Of a stretch of DNA of 64,000 nucleotides, positions 23,325 through 33,999 are shown piece after piece. Position numbers and translations under genes: made by a program. Positions within the stretch are counted from its first letter, which is position 1. Each line of letters opens with the position of its first letter. The notes below the pieces were generated by a model, which worked only from the letters and a program-made list of their open reading frames with translations, did no database searches and was not told the DNA's origin. The DNA is from Tetraselmis striata (lineage: Eukaryota; Chlorophyta; Chlorodendrophyceae; Chlorodendrales; Chlorodendraceae), in the NCBI GenBank assembly GCA_006384855.1, contig VCJN01002992.1:186001-250000 (forward strand), written 5' to 3'.

Positions 23325-23440
23325 ACAGGTGTGAATTACAAAAAGGCCGGTAACAAATCCACCTACTGCTAAAAGCATGATTAAAGAATCAGCACAACGA
23401 GCCGCCTAAAGGCGGCCCGCATCCTGCACGAGGTGGGATG
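23325..23440 (-). repeat. Palindromic dispersed repeat R1, copy c
   Basis: Minus-strand reading gives the ggatgcgggccgcctttagg hairpin, a TGATTCTTTAAT word, gcttttagcagtagg and the ggcctttttgtaattcacac end. It is the cleanest copy of the family here. Confidence 0.65.
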
Positions 23441-24030
23441 GATGACACTGTGAGATTCAGATATGACGTAAATGTGCCCTACTGGTGACGAACGACGACA
23501 TACGGGGACGATACGGGATCGGACGGACGAGGGACGCAGATTTCATACCGAGTAGCGACGACTATCGCGCGCGACCTGTAAAGTACTATATGAATTTCTC
23601 GTTTCCATAATTTCATCAAATTGATATGCGCACGCGGGCTCGCGTGTCGCGCGCCGACGCGGAGCACCCGGGCTAAGTACAGGCGGCTGCACGTACTCGC
23701 TGCACATCGCTGACCCGCCCGCGTTGTGCGGCGATGTGCGGCACGACGGGCGGAGGTGTGGGCGGATGTAGGTGGTACGGTAGGTGGTAGGCGGTAGGTG
23801 GTGTTCGTAGGTGCGCGTTTAAATGCAGCCGCCCTAACTGCTGATGATTGTGTAACGCCCCAGCACGCGCATGAAGTACGGGGTCGCCTCACAGTCACCG
23901 CCGCTCACCGCTGAACCAAGCGCGGACAGCCGCGCACTCGCATCTCTGCTGCCTGCCGGTGGTGGGTTACATCCACCCCCAACTCTCAGCCCCCCCCCCC
24001 CCCCCCCCCGCCCCCCGCGCGCGGCATAAG
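23440..24030. other. No gene; simple-sequence spacer
   Basis: Contains GTAGGTGGTAGGCGGTAGGTGG-like degenerate repeats near 23765-23805 and a 20-nt C run at 23990-24009 just upstream of the CACTA-like gene. Confidence 0.5.
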
Positions 24031-24032
24031 GC

Positions 24033-25513
24033 ATGCCGGGAAAGGGATGGATATCGAGTGTGTCGCAGGATGGCGTGTACACATGCAAGCACTGCCAGGG
24101 CTGGGTGACTGGCAGTAGTGATAAGACGGCGCGAGAGCGGCACTTCCTAAAATACCCGAACTGTAGCCACTCGTTGAAGCGTGCGGCTAAGTTGCGCCAC
24201 AAGGACGCCTTATCACAAGCAGCAGCAGCATCATGGGCGGCAGCAGCAGCAACAACATCAGCAGCAACAGCAGGGGCGTCAGCGTGAGTAGCTGCAGCCG
24301 TCGGAAACGGCCCGCCGGCGCCGGTCTCGGACGACGGCGGCTCGATAGGGGACTGAGGAATGAGGAATGAGGACGATGTGATGGGCGTGGGGGAGGACCC
24401 CGTTGGCGAAGAGGGTATGGACATCGACGCGCCTGCGTGGCCGCCGGCGGGCGTGGAAGCCGCCGATGAGGGCGTGATACGGGAAGGCGATCCCGGTGAC
24501 TTCTACATGAAGGTCATCGCCAAGAAGTTCCGGGGAGTATGGCACTACGGCGTGATAACCGGCGTCGTTACCGAGTGGGTGTTGGACTACGGCGGGGCGA
24601 CCCAGTGGCGCGCTGTTTTCGAGGACGGTGACACTGTGGACCTTCTGCGTTCAGAGGTGAATGGGCCCGGCCTGTGTGCTGGTGGCACCACTCACCTGCG
24701 GTTGTCTGGAATCATACGCACCCGCCCGGTCGGCGTGGCATGTTGTGGAGGCTATGGCGGCTGCTCAGGAGCACCCCCCTGTGGATGCGGACTCGCTTGG
24801 CAACCATCCCTGAAGGCGATGACCAGTCCAGTGAATCCGAAGAGGGGGGCTGGGAAGGGGGGGGGGGGGGGGGACGCGGCTGGCGCCGGGTGGACGAGCG
24901 ATGAGGAGGAGGAGGAGGAGGCGGCGCACCTCCGGGCGTGGGAGTCTGCTGCTGTGCCGGGGTCCGACACTAATGCCCTCACGTTCGCAGTCATGAAGTG
25001 CTCGGCCCATGTGAAGAGCAAGAACTCCAACAACTCCGCTGACAGCGACTGGCAGCTGCTGCATGACATCATGCCCGCCGGCTTCACCTGGGGTGGGATG
25101 GCCATGCCACGCAGCCACAAGGCGATGCGGAAGTTCCTGCGGGTACGGCCGGGATGTCTGCTTGGGTGCGTGCTTGACGCGGCGCGTCTTGGGGTGTCAG
25201 GCCCCTCACGCTCCTCGCCTCCCGATGCATGCAGGTGCCTGATAAATCCAGATATGTCCGGCACATGTGCCCCAAGGGGTGCGTGGCGTTCAGCGGGGCG
25301 CCCGGGAAGGCTGGCGGATGGGCGAACCTCCCCGACCAGCACTGCCCGGAGTGCAATGCCGACAGGTTTATCCGCATGCATGCTGGCGGAGCGCGAAGAC
25401 GCCAAGTACACCACCATGCATTGTCGCGCGAGCTCAACACTTCTACCTTGCCACGCCCCCGCCCCCGCCGGGGGCTGACTCGGACGACAGCCATGCCAGC
25501 GCGCGGCCCATAG
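24033..25513 (+). pseudogene. CACTA (Transposase_21)-like transposase gene, probably broken
   Basis: Exon 24033-24283 encodes a BED-like zinc-finger stretch (YTCKHCQGWVTG, then RERHFLKYPNCSHS). A GTGAGT donor joins in phase to 24365-25142. This exon carries a Tudor-like segment (KKFRGVWHYGVITG, WRAVFEDGDTVDLL), an acidic stretch and a CACTA-type motif (VMKCSAHVKSKNSNNSADSD; then MAMPRSHKAMRKFLR). A 92-nt intron leads in phase to exon 25235 onward with RHMCPKGCVAFSG and DQHCPECNADRF, the zinc-binding pairs that precede the Transposase_21 catalytic domain. A G run at 24857-24873 apparently shifts the frame (acidic SSESEEGGWE is in another frame), and either an intron or a lesion lies at about 24656-24770. 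The catalytic domain is absent, so the gene is truncated. Confidence 0.5.
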
Positions 25514-25730
25514 GGCTGCATTGTGTACGGTGTGGACGCTGGAACGCGCCCACACTGCCATGGGCTTCGACTTGTGGAGAGTGCCGGGCGGTGGCGGTGG
25601 TTCCGGCGGGGAGGAGGTCCTTGTCCTCCTAGACGGTCCGGGCATCCGCAAGGTGGCTGTTCTCATGGCCCCTGCCCACATGTCCTCCGCGAATGCTGCC
25701 GACTTGGGCGTCGACGCCGGGGAGCTGCTG

Positions 25731-26139
25731 GTGGCGGGGATCCAGGAGGTCGCAGGACGGTGCGCGAGGGGGGGGGGGGGGGGGGCGGGCAGCGGCTGTG
25801 GGACTGGCGGGGCAGCGGTTGCTACCGAGTGAGGCGTAGCATCGTTTGCAGTAGCAACGCAGCCTTTCCGGTTGCATAGTGTGACGCTGCCTGGATGTAA
25901 CCCAGCAGTACGCGCAAAGTGCAAGTGCAAACTGTTGGTGGCGGGGATCCACGCGAGGTCGCAGGACGGTGCGCGAGGGGGGAGGGGGGGGGGGGGGGGG
26001 GGAGCGGCTGTGGGATAGGCGGGGCAGCGGTTGCTACCGAGTGAGGCGTAGCATCGTTTGCAGTAGCAACGCAGCCTTTCCGGTTGCATAGTGTGACGCC
26101 GCCTAGATGTAACCCAGCCGTACGCGCAAAGTGCAAGTG
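25731..26139. repeat. Tandem duplication, two units of about 205 bp
   Basis: Units starting at 25731 and 25936 both run ggtggcggggatcca, a G run, cagcggttgctaccgagtga, gtaacccagc and cgcgcaaagtgcaagtg. They differ mainly in G-run length and a few bases. Non-coding. Confidence 0.9.
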
Positions 26140-26181
26140 TTACACGCCCGTGTGCCCCACCCAATATCATTGCGCCCGACT

Positions 26182-26901
26182 TCACTGACGGCATGTCTCG
26201 CTCTCCATCATCTCCCGGGCCGTCCGCCGCCTCACCCTGCGCACCCTACCAGCCGCGCGTGCCTTCTCGGAAGCCTCACACACGGCGGCGCGAGTCGCGT
26301 CGTGGAACACGTCCCTTACATGGCGGAACTCCGCCCTCAACTCGGCCGTGGTCGGGCAGAGGACTGCCCGCTGATGGGTCGCCATGCATGGGTACTTGGG
26401 GCCGCACAAAGCCGGGGTGCCGTCGCAGCAACACTCCCAGCCCGTCCGTTGGCTGCAGTACACGCATGACGGGCGTCCGGCCAGGACACGCACATGATAG
26501 TGCATGTGGCCGCCTCCCGCCACTGCTCGTAGTGCTCCAGTCAACATGGCGACGAGCAAGTCGGCATGTCTCGCAAGTGGCTACGGGGCGGGTGGCGCGA
26601 GCGCAGCCTCGCTCGCCTCGACAACCCCCTCAGCCCTATCAGTCGCCTCAACCACGGCCTCCTCCGCCTCCTTACGCGGCGCATCAGGCGCATTATCGTC
26701 GCCTTGCAGGGCGTCCCCCCCTGCAACGGCGCCGTCGGCGGTGGCCGACGCCGTCGTGGCGGGGTGCTGTGAGGAGGTGGCCATGTGTTGCTCCACATGC
26801 GGTGCGGTTGCGGTTGCGGTGCGGTTCCTGACGCGACAGCTCCGTCGCACAGGTACCGGCACCGGCACCCCACGCCTGCTGCGCTTACCACCAACCGGCA
26901 T
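26182..26901 (-). pseudogene. piggyBac-like C-terminal zinc-finger fragment
   Basis: One minus frame runs from 26901 to 26182, broken only by TAG at 26581-26583. The first part is low-complexity and acidic-basic; the second ends in a cysteine-rich domain (RPSCVYCSQRTGWECC, TPALCGPKYPCMATH). It has the spacing seen in the C-terminal cross-brace finger of piggyBac-type transposases, where C-x2-C is followed by C, LC and a final C...H. A basic tail (RVRRVRRRTAREMM) closes it. No catalytic DDD domain is found upstream, so this is at best the 3' end of an element. The assignment rests on the cysteine pattern alone. Confidence 0.35.
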
Positions 26902-26904
26902 GTT

Positions 26905-27690
26905 CCTTTGGGAGGCGGTTCATCCGCGTCGGAGGTGAGCGGCGGTGGCGGTGTGGTTGTGGATACTGCCCGGCCATTACGGCTCCCGCCGCCCGCCGCT
27001 CCGCCGACCCACGCCGCGACGTGTGCTGCGCCCCGCATAGTCGCCTCGAATATATTATACATGACGCGGGGACCGGGGGGGGGGGGGGGATTCGTGCGTT
27101 TCGTATGTCGGCGGAACGGCGTGCGAAGCTGCGGCTGGTGAAGGTGGTGGAAGTAAGCGTGGCGGCGTCGGCGGCGTATTACCGTGCGTGCATGCGTGCG
27201 CAACCCGGCGGCAGCATGCGCCGGACTCGGCGTGTGCCGGCGGCAGAGCTGCAAAGACACGGTACGGGATGCCAAGTCTGGCTAAGCAACTGCCGAGGCT
27301 GGCGGCTTAACCCCCATGTCCGGCGGTTGAGGGACGGGAAGTGCGTAGAAGTTGATCGCCAAAGCGGGCATATAAGCCTGGCTGTGATAGGTTCCTATTA
27401 AATAATGGCGGTTTGTGCTAAGTAAATCGTAGGGGTGGACCATGCAGCGCAGGTAGGGGGCGGTATAAATGAGGCCGGGCACAGATACTGCTCCACGAAA
27501 CGACACTGTCGCACGCGTAGTTGAATAGACCCCCCCCCCCCTCCCCCCCACCCCCCGCCGGGTCGGCCCGCCGGATCGGCCCGCCAACCCGCCACGTCTT
27601 GTAATATCTGTCATGAATGACCGGGGTATGTGTGAGTGTATGCCCCGCCTCCCCCCCCCCCCCCCTTCCCCATCTACACTTGTGCACTCA
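26905..27690. other. No gene supported; G and C runs
   Basis: Frames on both strands are GC-driven. G run at 27077-27089; C runs at 27531-27541 and 27650-27664. Confidence 0.4.
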
Positions 27691-27694
27691 TTAA

Positions 27695-29473
27695 GTTTGG
27701 GTTGGTTTCAGAGCAGTACATGTACGTATGTATATGCATACAATGGAACGTATGACTTCCGCGGAAAGAGGCGGGGCTGGCGGAGTGCATTGGCGGTGCG
27801 TAGAGTAGCGTGCTGCAAATACTTGGGGTGCATCGGACGCCGGATGCCCATCCACCCGGCGTAAAAGACGCGTAATATTCACACTATATTCACACTCAAA
27901 TGTGTGAAAACCGGACATTCCGTGCCGGATGGATGGGAATACGGCGTCCGATGCAGCCAAAACCCCAGCAACACGCTATTCTATGCACCGCCAATGCACT
28001 CCGCCAGCACCGCCTCATTCTCCGTCGATTTCGAAAACGACTTCACATTATCCACCGCTAATTGCAATTGCCACCGTGTAATGATGTCACGATATGTGCG
28101 CACACAACAACACTTACTACCGGTTCCGACGCGGATGGAGGCGGGGCTGGCGGAGTGCATTGGCGGTGCGTAGAGTAGCGTGCTGCAAATACTTGGGGTG
28201 CATCGGACGCCGGATGCCCATCCACCCGGCGTAAAAGACGCGTAATATTCACACTGTATTCACAAATGTGCCAAAACCGGACATTCCGTGCCGGATGGAT
28301 GGGAATACGGCGTCCGATGCAGCCAAAACCCCAGCAACACGCTATTCTATGCACCGCCAATGCACTCCGCCAGCACCGCCTCATTCTCCGTCGATTTCGA
28401 AAACGCCTTCACATTATCCACCGCTAATTGCAATTGCCACCGTGTAATGTTGTCACGATGTGCGCACACAACAACACTTACTACCGGTTCCCACGCGGAT
28501 GGAGGCGGGGCTGGCGGAGTGCATTGGCGGTGCGTAGAGTAGCGTGCTGCAAATACTTGGGGTGCATCGGACGCCGGATGCCCATCCACCCGGCGTAAAA
28601 GACATGTGGGCTGGTTTCGGAGCAGTACATGTACGTATGTATATATGCACAATGCAGCGTAGGACGCGCGCGGAAAGAGGCGGGGCTGGCGGAGTGCATT
28701 GGCGGTGCGTAGAGTAGCGTGTTGGTGAGATTCGGGGTGCATCGGACCCCGGATGCCCATCCACCCGGCGTAAAAGACGCGTAATATTCACACTATATTC
28801 ACACTCAAATGTGTGAAAACCGGACATTCCGTGCCGGATGGATGGGAATACAGCATTCCGATGCAGCCAAAACCCCAGCAACACGCTATTCTATGCACCG
28901 CCAATGCACTCCGCCAGCACCGCCTCATTCTCCGTCGATTTCGAAAATGCCTTCACATTATCCACCGCTAATTGCAATTGCCACCGTGTAATGATGTCAC
29001 GATATGTGCGCACACAACAACACTTACTACCGGTTCCCACGCGGATGGAGGCGGGGCTGGCGGAGTGCATTGGCGGTGCGTAGAGTAGCGTGCTGCAAAT
29101 ACTTGGGGTGCATCGGACGCCGGATGCCCATCCACCCGGCGTAAAAGACATGTGGGCTGGTTTCGGAGCAGTACATGTACGTATGTATATATGCACAATG
29201 CAGCGTAGGACGCGCGCGGAAAGAGGCGGGGCTGGCGGAGTGCATTGGCGGTGCGTAGAGTAGCGTGTTGGTGAGATTCGGGGTGCATCGGACGCCGGAT
29301 GCCCATCCACCCGGCGTAAAAGACGCGTAATATTCACACTACATTCACACACAAATGTGTGAAAACCGGACATTCCGTGCCGGATGGATGGGAATACGGC
29401 GTCCGATGCAGCCAAAACCCCAGCAACACGCTATTCTATGCACCGCCAATGCACTCCGCCAGCACTGCCTCAT
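27695..29473. repeat. Array of imperfect palindromes (modules D, F, R, C), proximal part
   Basis: Four modules alternate. F (about 110 bp, ggctggcggagtgcattggc) and R, its inverted relative (gccaatgcactccgccagc), form long-stem hairpins with a spacer of about 40 bp. C (about 120 bp, ctccgtcgatttcgaaaa) and D (about 70 bp, gagcagtacatgtacgtatg) separate them. The order reads D F R C F R C F D F R C F D F R. Copies are over 90 percent alike. No real protein is encoded; apparent frames are mirrored between arms. Confidence 0.9.
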
Positions 29474-29579
29474 GGAAAAAGGGCGATTATTGAGTCAAAA
29501 TGGGCACATTTCTGGACTCAAAATTGCACCCCCCTTTACTCAATATTGTACCCCTTTTGGGGGGGTGCAAATTTGAGTT

Positions 29580-30740
29580 ACGCCTAACACTGTACGAATG
29601 TACTGTGAAACTGGCCTTTGACACATTCCTTTTCTTGCCAACACTGTACGAGGTACTATTCAGTGAAATGAACCTGCACTATGTACTACACGCCTGTCCG
29701 CCGCCCTTTGACGAGATGCGTCGCTACCCTTCCATGCTAACCGTTTTTTCTAGCCTCGAATGCTACGCCGCCACTGTGCTTCCCACTCATCCACCCCTCG
29801 CAAGCTCCCTCGCGCTTGTATTCTTTGAGGCATCTTAACGCTTCTCGGTGCACAAAAGCATGGCAGACCGTCCTGGCAGAGCAAAACGCACATCTGCCCG
29901 CTTGCAGAGTCATGTGCGTGGCGAGGACATCTGCGGCTGCACTTGGCTCTGACCCAACGAGCAGGGCTCTCGACACACTGCTAGTGACCCCCATGGCGCA
30001 AGATTCTCCGCAGATGCGCTTGCGTTCCGGCAGGAGGGCGTCTCAGGCGCCAATACCGACCCACGACTCAGCCCATGAGGCCCCTGCAGCCGGGCGGTGG
30101 GCAACATGGAAGCGGACCGCTATGGCCCGGGGCCGGATCATCGCAGCCTTCGCCTCACCGCGAGCCTCAGCCTGACCCCCCAAACCTCAAGGTGTGCCAC
30201 CTTTGGACCCTCTCCCAGGAGCGACTCCAACGGTACGTGGACTCGAATCTTCGCTCGCATCTCTCATTAGGGCGCCGTGGGTTGTGTTAAGCGCACCTCG
30301 CCGTCGCGCATCTCGACATGAGTGGTGACACCCGCCCCGTTTTCTACCCGTTTCGTGTTTTCGTCCTTGTCTGCCAACGACCTCTAACACCTCATGCACG
30401 ATCCGCAGTACCCGATGACCTCAGACTGTAGGGGAGGGGCAGGGACGAGAGCACGGTGAACATGCGGGCCTTCTTGGCCTCTGAAGACCACCGGCTTGTG
30501 TACAACGAGCTGCGGGGGATTTGCAACGAGTATGTCCAAGAACCTCACCGGCAGATGCGAATCTCGTCCCCTGGTAAAATGGCCCGGCAAAAGCCCTCGT
30601 CATGGCAGACCCGGACTGCGGCTCGGGTCCTGCCAATGTCGACGGCGTGGCGGGGGGGGGAGGGGAGGGGGGGGGGCCTCCTCGTCATCTTTCTCAATTG
30701 CTGCGCGCCACTCACTGCCGTCAGGAGGGGGCGGGATGTG
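29580..30740 (+). other. Left interior of the 8.68-kb element; possible exon fragments
   Basis: A plus frame from 30456 (FLASEDHRLVYNELRGICNE) looks protein-like up to about 30600, then runs into a G tract at 30652-30673. Elsewhere I see no supported gene. Confidence 0.25.
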
Positions 30741-30744
30741 ACAA

Positions 30745-33510
30745 TTGTCGACGCCTTGAAGTTGGTCGTCGGACGAGATTCGGCGACTTTAAGGGCGCAT
30801 CTCTCGGAGCACCTCGGCAAGCAACATGGGTTCGTGTATGCGAGACAGCGAGAACCATGGCGGCGGCGAGAGATGCGGCACTGGAACCCGGAGGCCCACA
30901 TTGGGGACGACGGGTACGTGCTCCCGGACGTCAAAGCAGCGGTGGCTGAGGCCACCGCTGGGACGACTGACGAGCAAGAGATGCGGAGGGTGGAGAGAAT
31001 TTAAAGGTAGAGGGTGGGATTACCCGCATCTCCGCAGTGGGGGCATATGAACGCTCGCATGTCTCGCGTACAAACCCGTGTACTGTCGCTCCTAGCTCTT
31101 GTAACGCTGCCCTGTGCAAGGATCCCTTTGTCGTTGTCACATCGCCTTGGTTCACTCACCTGAATTTGCTCCTACCGCTGCTGGCGGCCTACAACGCGGA
31201 AATCTGTTGCGTGCAGATTCCGCAATTAATTATTTTCTGAGAAATAATTCTGTATGAACTGAGAAATATTAAATTATTTCTCAGTACTCGTACTCGCGGC
31301 GTTGTTCCGAGAAATTTAAAATTTATTTCTCAGTTCTTACAAGTACGGCGCTGCGCGTCCGGGTCTGGATGTATCATCTGAGAAATATACTATTTTAGCT
31401 AACACGCTGTATGTAAAGTTTGCAAATATTTCCCGAAACTTCGCATAGTCGCCTGGGCTGCGCGCGCGGACATACGGCCGTATTATATTGTTCGCGTCGC
31501 CATTCCCCGCGCGGGCCGGCACAGCGCGTCGGCACAGCGCACACACCCGCCGCCATCGCCTGCGCCAGGGTTCCCGCCTACTCGATCTCTCCACGACACA
31601 GGTGTCGCCAACCGCCCTTGTCACGCAGTGACCTCCCCGTCTGTAGGTTCCGCGGTTAGGCGGGGGGGGGGGGGGGGGAGAAGCGGGCGGAACCGGGCGG
31701 CGGTGGGGCGGCGGGCGGCGGGCGGCGGGCGGAGGTCGCGGGCTGGTAGCAGTCGCTACTCGCTACCCCCGGAGTAACAGCGCATGTAGCGAGTAGCGAC
31801 TACTTATTTGGCTTGCATAACTTACCCGCGCGCTGAAATCATGTTCTAGAACCCCAAATAAATTAATTGTTTTGCGGAAAGTTTTTCATGAAAATGCATT
31901 TTTGCGTATTTCTCAGTAAGTGATACAATATTTCTCAGAAAATGATTTCTTACAAAATTATTTCTCAGTTCATACCAAAAAATATTTCTCAGTTCATATT
32001 TCTCAGTTCTTACCAAATTATTTCTCAGTTCATACCAAAAAATATTTCTCAATTAATATTTCTCAGTTCTTCCAAAATTATTTCTCAGAAAAATAGACAG
32101 TCCAGATTCCGAGCACCTACTTGACGCAAGGGCCCCTCCCGCAAATGAACTACCTCCACAGTCTGTTGAAAGCGGGTCGTGTACGTCTCATCGCGTCAAA
32201 GCACCCAAGAAACCCCGACACCAACAGACGCGCCTTGTGGTTGGTCGTCGGACGAGATTCGGCGACTTTTAAAAGGGCGCATCTCTCGGAGCACCTCGGC
32301 AAGCAACGTGGGTTCGTGTATGCGAAACATACAGCGAGAACCATGGCGGCCGCGAAAGAGACGCGGCACTGGAACCCGGAGGCCCACATTGGGGACGACG
32401 GGTACGTCCTCGCGGACGTCAAAGCAGCGGTGGCTGAGGCCACCGCTGGCACAACTGGCGAGCAAGAGGTGCGGAGGGTGGAGAGATCAAATTGACCGTA
32501 AAGGGTGGGATTACCCGCATCTCCGCAGTGGGGGCACGTGAACGCCCGCATCTCTCGTGTACAAACCCGTGTACTGTCGCTCCTAGCTCTTGTATCGCTG
32601 CCCTAGGCAAGGAGCCCTTTGTCGTTGTCATGTCGCCTTGGTTCACTCACCTGAATTTGCTCCTACCGCTGCTGGCGGCCTACAACGCGGAAATATGTTG
32701 CGTGCAGGTTCCGAGCACCTACTTGACGCAAGGGCCCCTCCCGCAAATGAACTACCTCCACAGTCTGTTGAAAGCGGGTCGTGTACTTCTCATCGCGTCA
32801 AAGCACCCAAGAAACCCCGACACCAACAGACGCGCCTTGTGGTTGGTCGTCGGACGAGATTCGGCGACTTTTAAAAGGGCGCATCTCTCGGAGCACCTCG
32901 GCAAGCAACGTGGGTTCGTGTATGCGAAACATACAGCGAGAATCATGGCGGCCGCGAAAGAGACGCGGCACCGGAACCCGGAGGCCCACGAGTACATCCT
33001 CGCGGACGTCATTGAAGCAGCGGTGGCTGAAGCCACCGCTGGCAAGACTGGCGAGCAAGAGATGCGGAGGGTGGAGAGAATTAACCGTAAAGGGTGGGAT
33101 TACTCGCATCTCTGCAGTGGGGGCAGGTGAACGCCCGCATCTCTCGCGTACAAACCCGTGTACTGTCGCTCCTAGCTCTTGTATCGCTGCCATCTGCAAG
33201 GAGCCCTTTGTCGTCGTCACGTCGCCTTGTTTCACTCACCTGGATTTGCTCATACCGCTGCTGGCGGCCTCCAAGGCGGCAATCTGCCGCGTGCAGATTC
33301 CGAGCACCGACTTGACGCAAGGGACCCTCCCGCGAATGGACTACCTCCACAGCTTGTTGACAGCGGGTCGTGTCCTTTTCATCGCGTCAAAGCACCCAAG
33401 AAACCCCGACACCAACGGACGCGCCTTGTGGTTGGTCGTCGGAAGAGATTCGGCGACTTCAAGGGCGCATCTCTCGGAGCACCTCGGCAAGCAACGTGGG
33501 TTCGTGTCTG
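30745..33510 (+). repeat. Tandem coding-like units of about 600 bp (methyltransferase-like)
   Basis: Nearly four units with spacing of 601, 602 and 589 bp (the first measured after removing the 881-bp insertion). Each contains a stretch in one plus frame reading FVVVTSPWFTHLNLLLPLLA, AEICCVQVP, a LPQMNYLHSLLKAGRVLLI segment and RRALWLVVGRD. The SPWF tetrapeptide in a hydrophobic strand, followed by a second strand and ALWLVV, recalls the (D/N)PP(Y/F/W) region of N6-adenine methyltransferases; I see no clear SAM-binding FxGxG motif. Stretches ending HWNPEAHIGDDGY and VKAAVAEATAG follow, with stops or frame changes between units. Probably a captured gene fragment amplified in tandem. The methyltransferase link is weak. 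Confidence 0.45.
31222..32102. mobile_element. 881-bp AT-rich TIR element (MITE-like), nested
   Basis: Inserted in the first of the 600-bp units. The 8-bp direct repeat cagattcc flanks it (31214-31221 and 32103-32110), and the same place is uninterrupted in the next units (gtgcaggttccgagcacc at 32702; gtgcagattccgagcacc at 33291). The ends are inverted repeats of about 45 bp containing TTTTCTGAGAAATAATT. The octamer TTTCTCAG or its complement recurs many times near both ends. Centre: GC-rich, with a G run at 31662-31678 and GGGCGGC repeats. No gene. Confidence 0.85.
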
Positions 33511-33675
33511 GTCCGTGACAAGGGATTCATGCAGCTTGAAATTCGCTGCCATAGCTCCCTGGGCAATACTTCATTAATCATAATCAACGATCATAACAAA
33601 TCATTCTCGACCGCAGATAAGAGTTGAATCGAATCCTGTCCGTCGATTTCACAAACTACACTCCCTTTGCTGGCG

Positions 33676-33990
33676 CGGCCGGGGCAGCGGGGCGCCAACG
33701 CGCGGCGGCCGGGGGCAGCAGGGCGCCAACGCGCGGCGGCCGGGGCAGCGGGGCGCCAACGCGCGGCGGCCGGGGCAGCGGGGCGCCAACGCGCGGCGGC
33801 CGGGGCAGCGGGGCGCCAACGCGCGGCGGCCGGGGCAGCGGGGCGCCGACGCGCGGCGGCCGGCGCAGCGCGGCGCCGACGCGCGGCGGCCGGGGCAGCG
33901 CGGCGCCAACGCGCGGCGGCCGGGGCAGCGGGGCGTTGGTGCGCGGCGGCTGGGGCAGCGGGGCGCCAACGCGCGGCGGCCGGCGCATGT
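33676..33990. repeat. 30-bp GC-rich minisatellite
   Basis: About ten units of cggggcagcggggcgccaac + gcgcggcggc, with few variants. The 30-bp period keeps frame, giving artefactual (GRGSGAPTRG)n and complementary Pro/Ala/Arg frames on all strands. Confidence 0.95.
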
Positions 33991-33999
33991 TGGTGATTC

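Noticed and set aside
27695..29473. CRISPR-like array
   Set aside because: Repeats are long (70-120 bp), in alternating orientation, without unique spacers of constant size, in a eukaryotic context.
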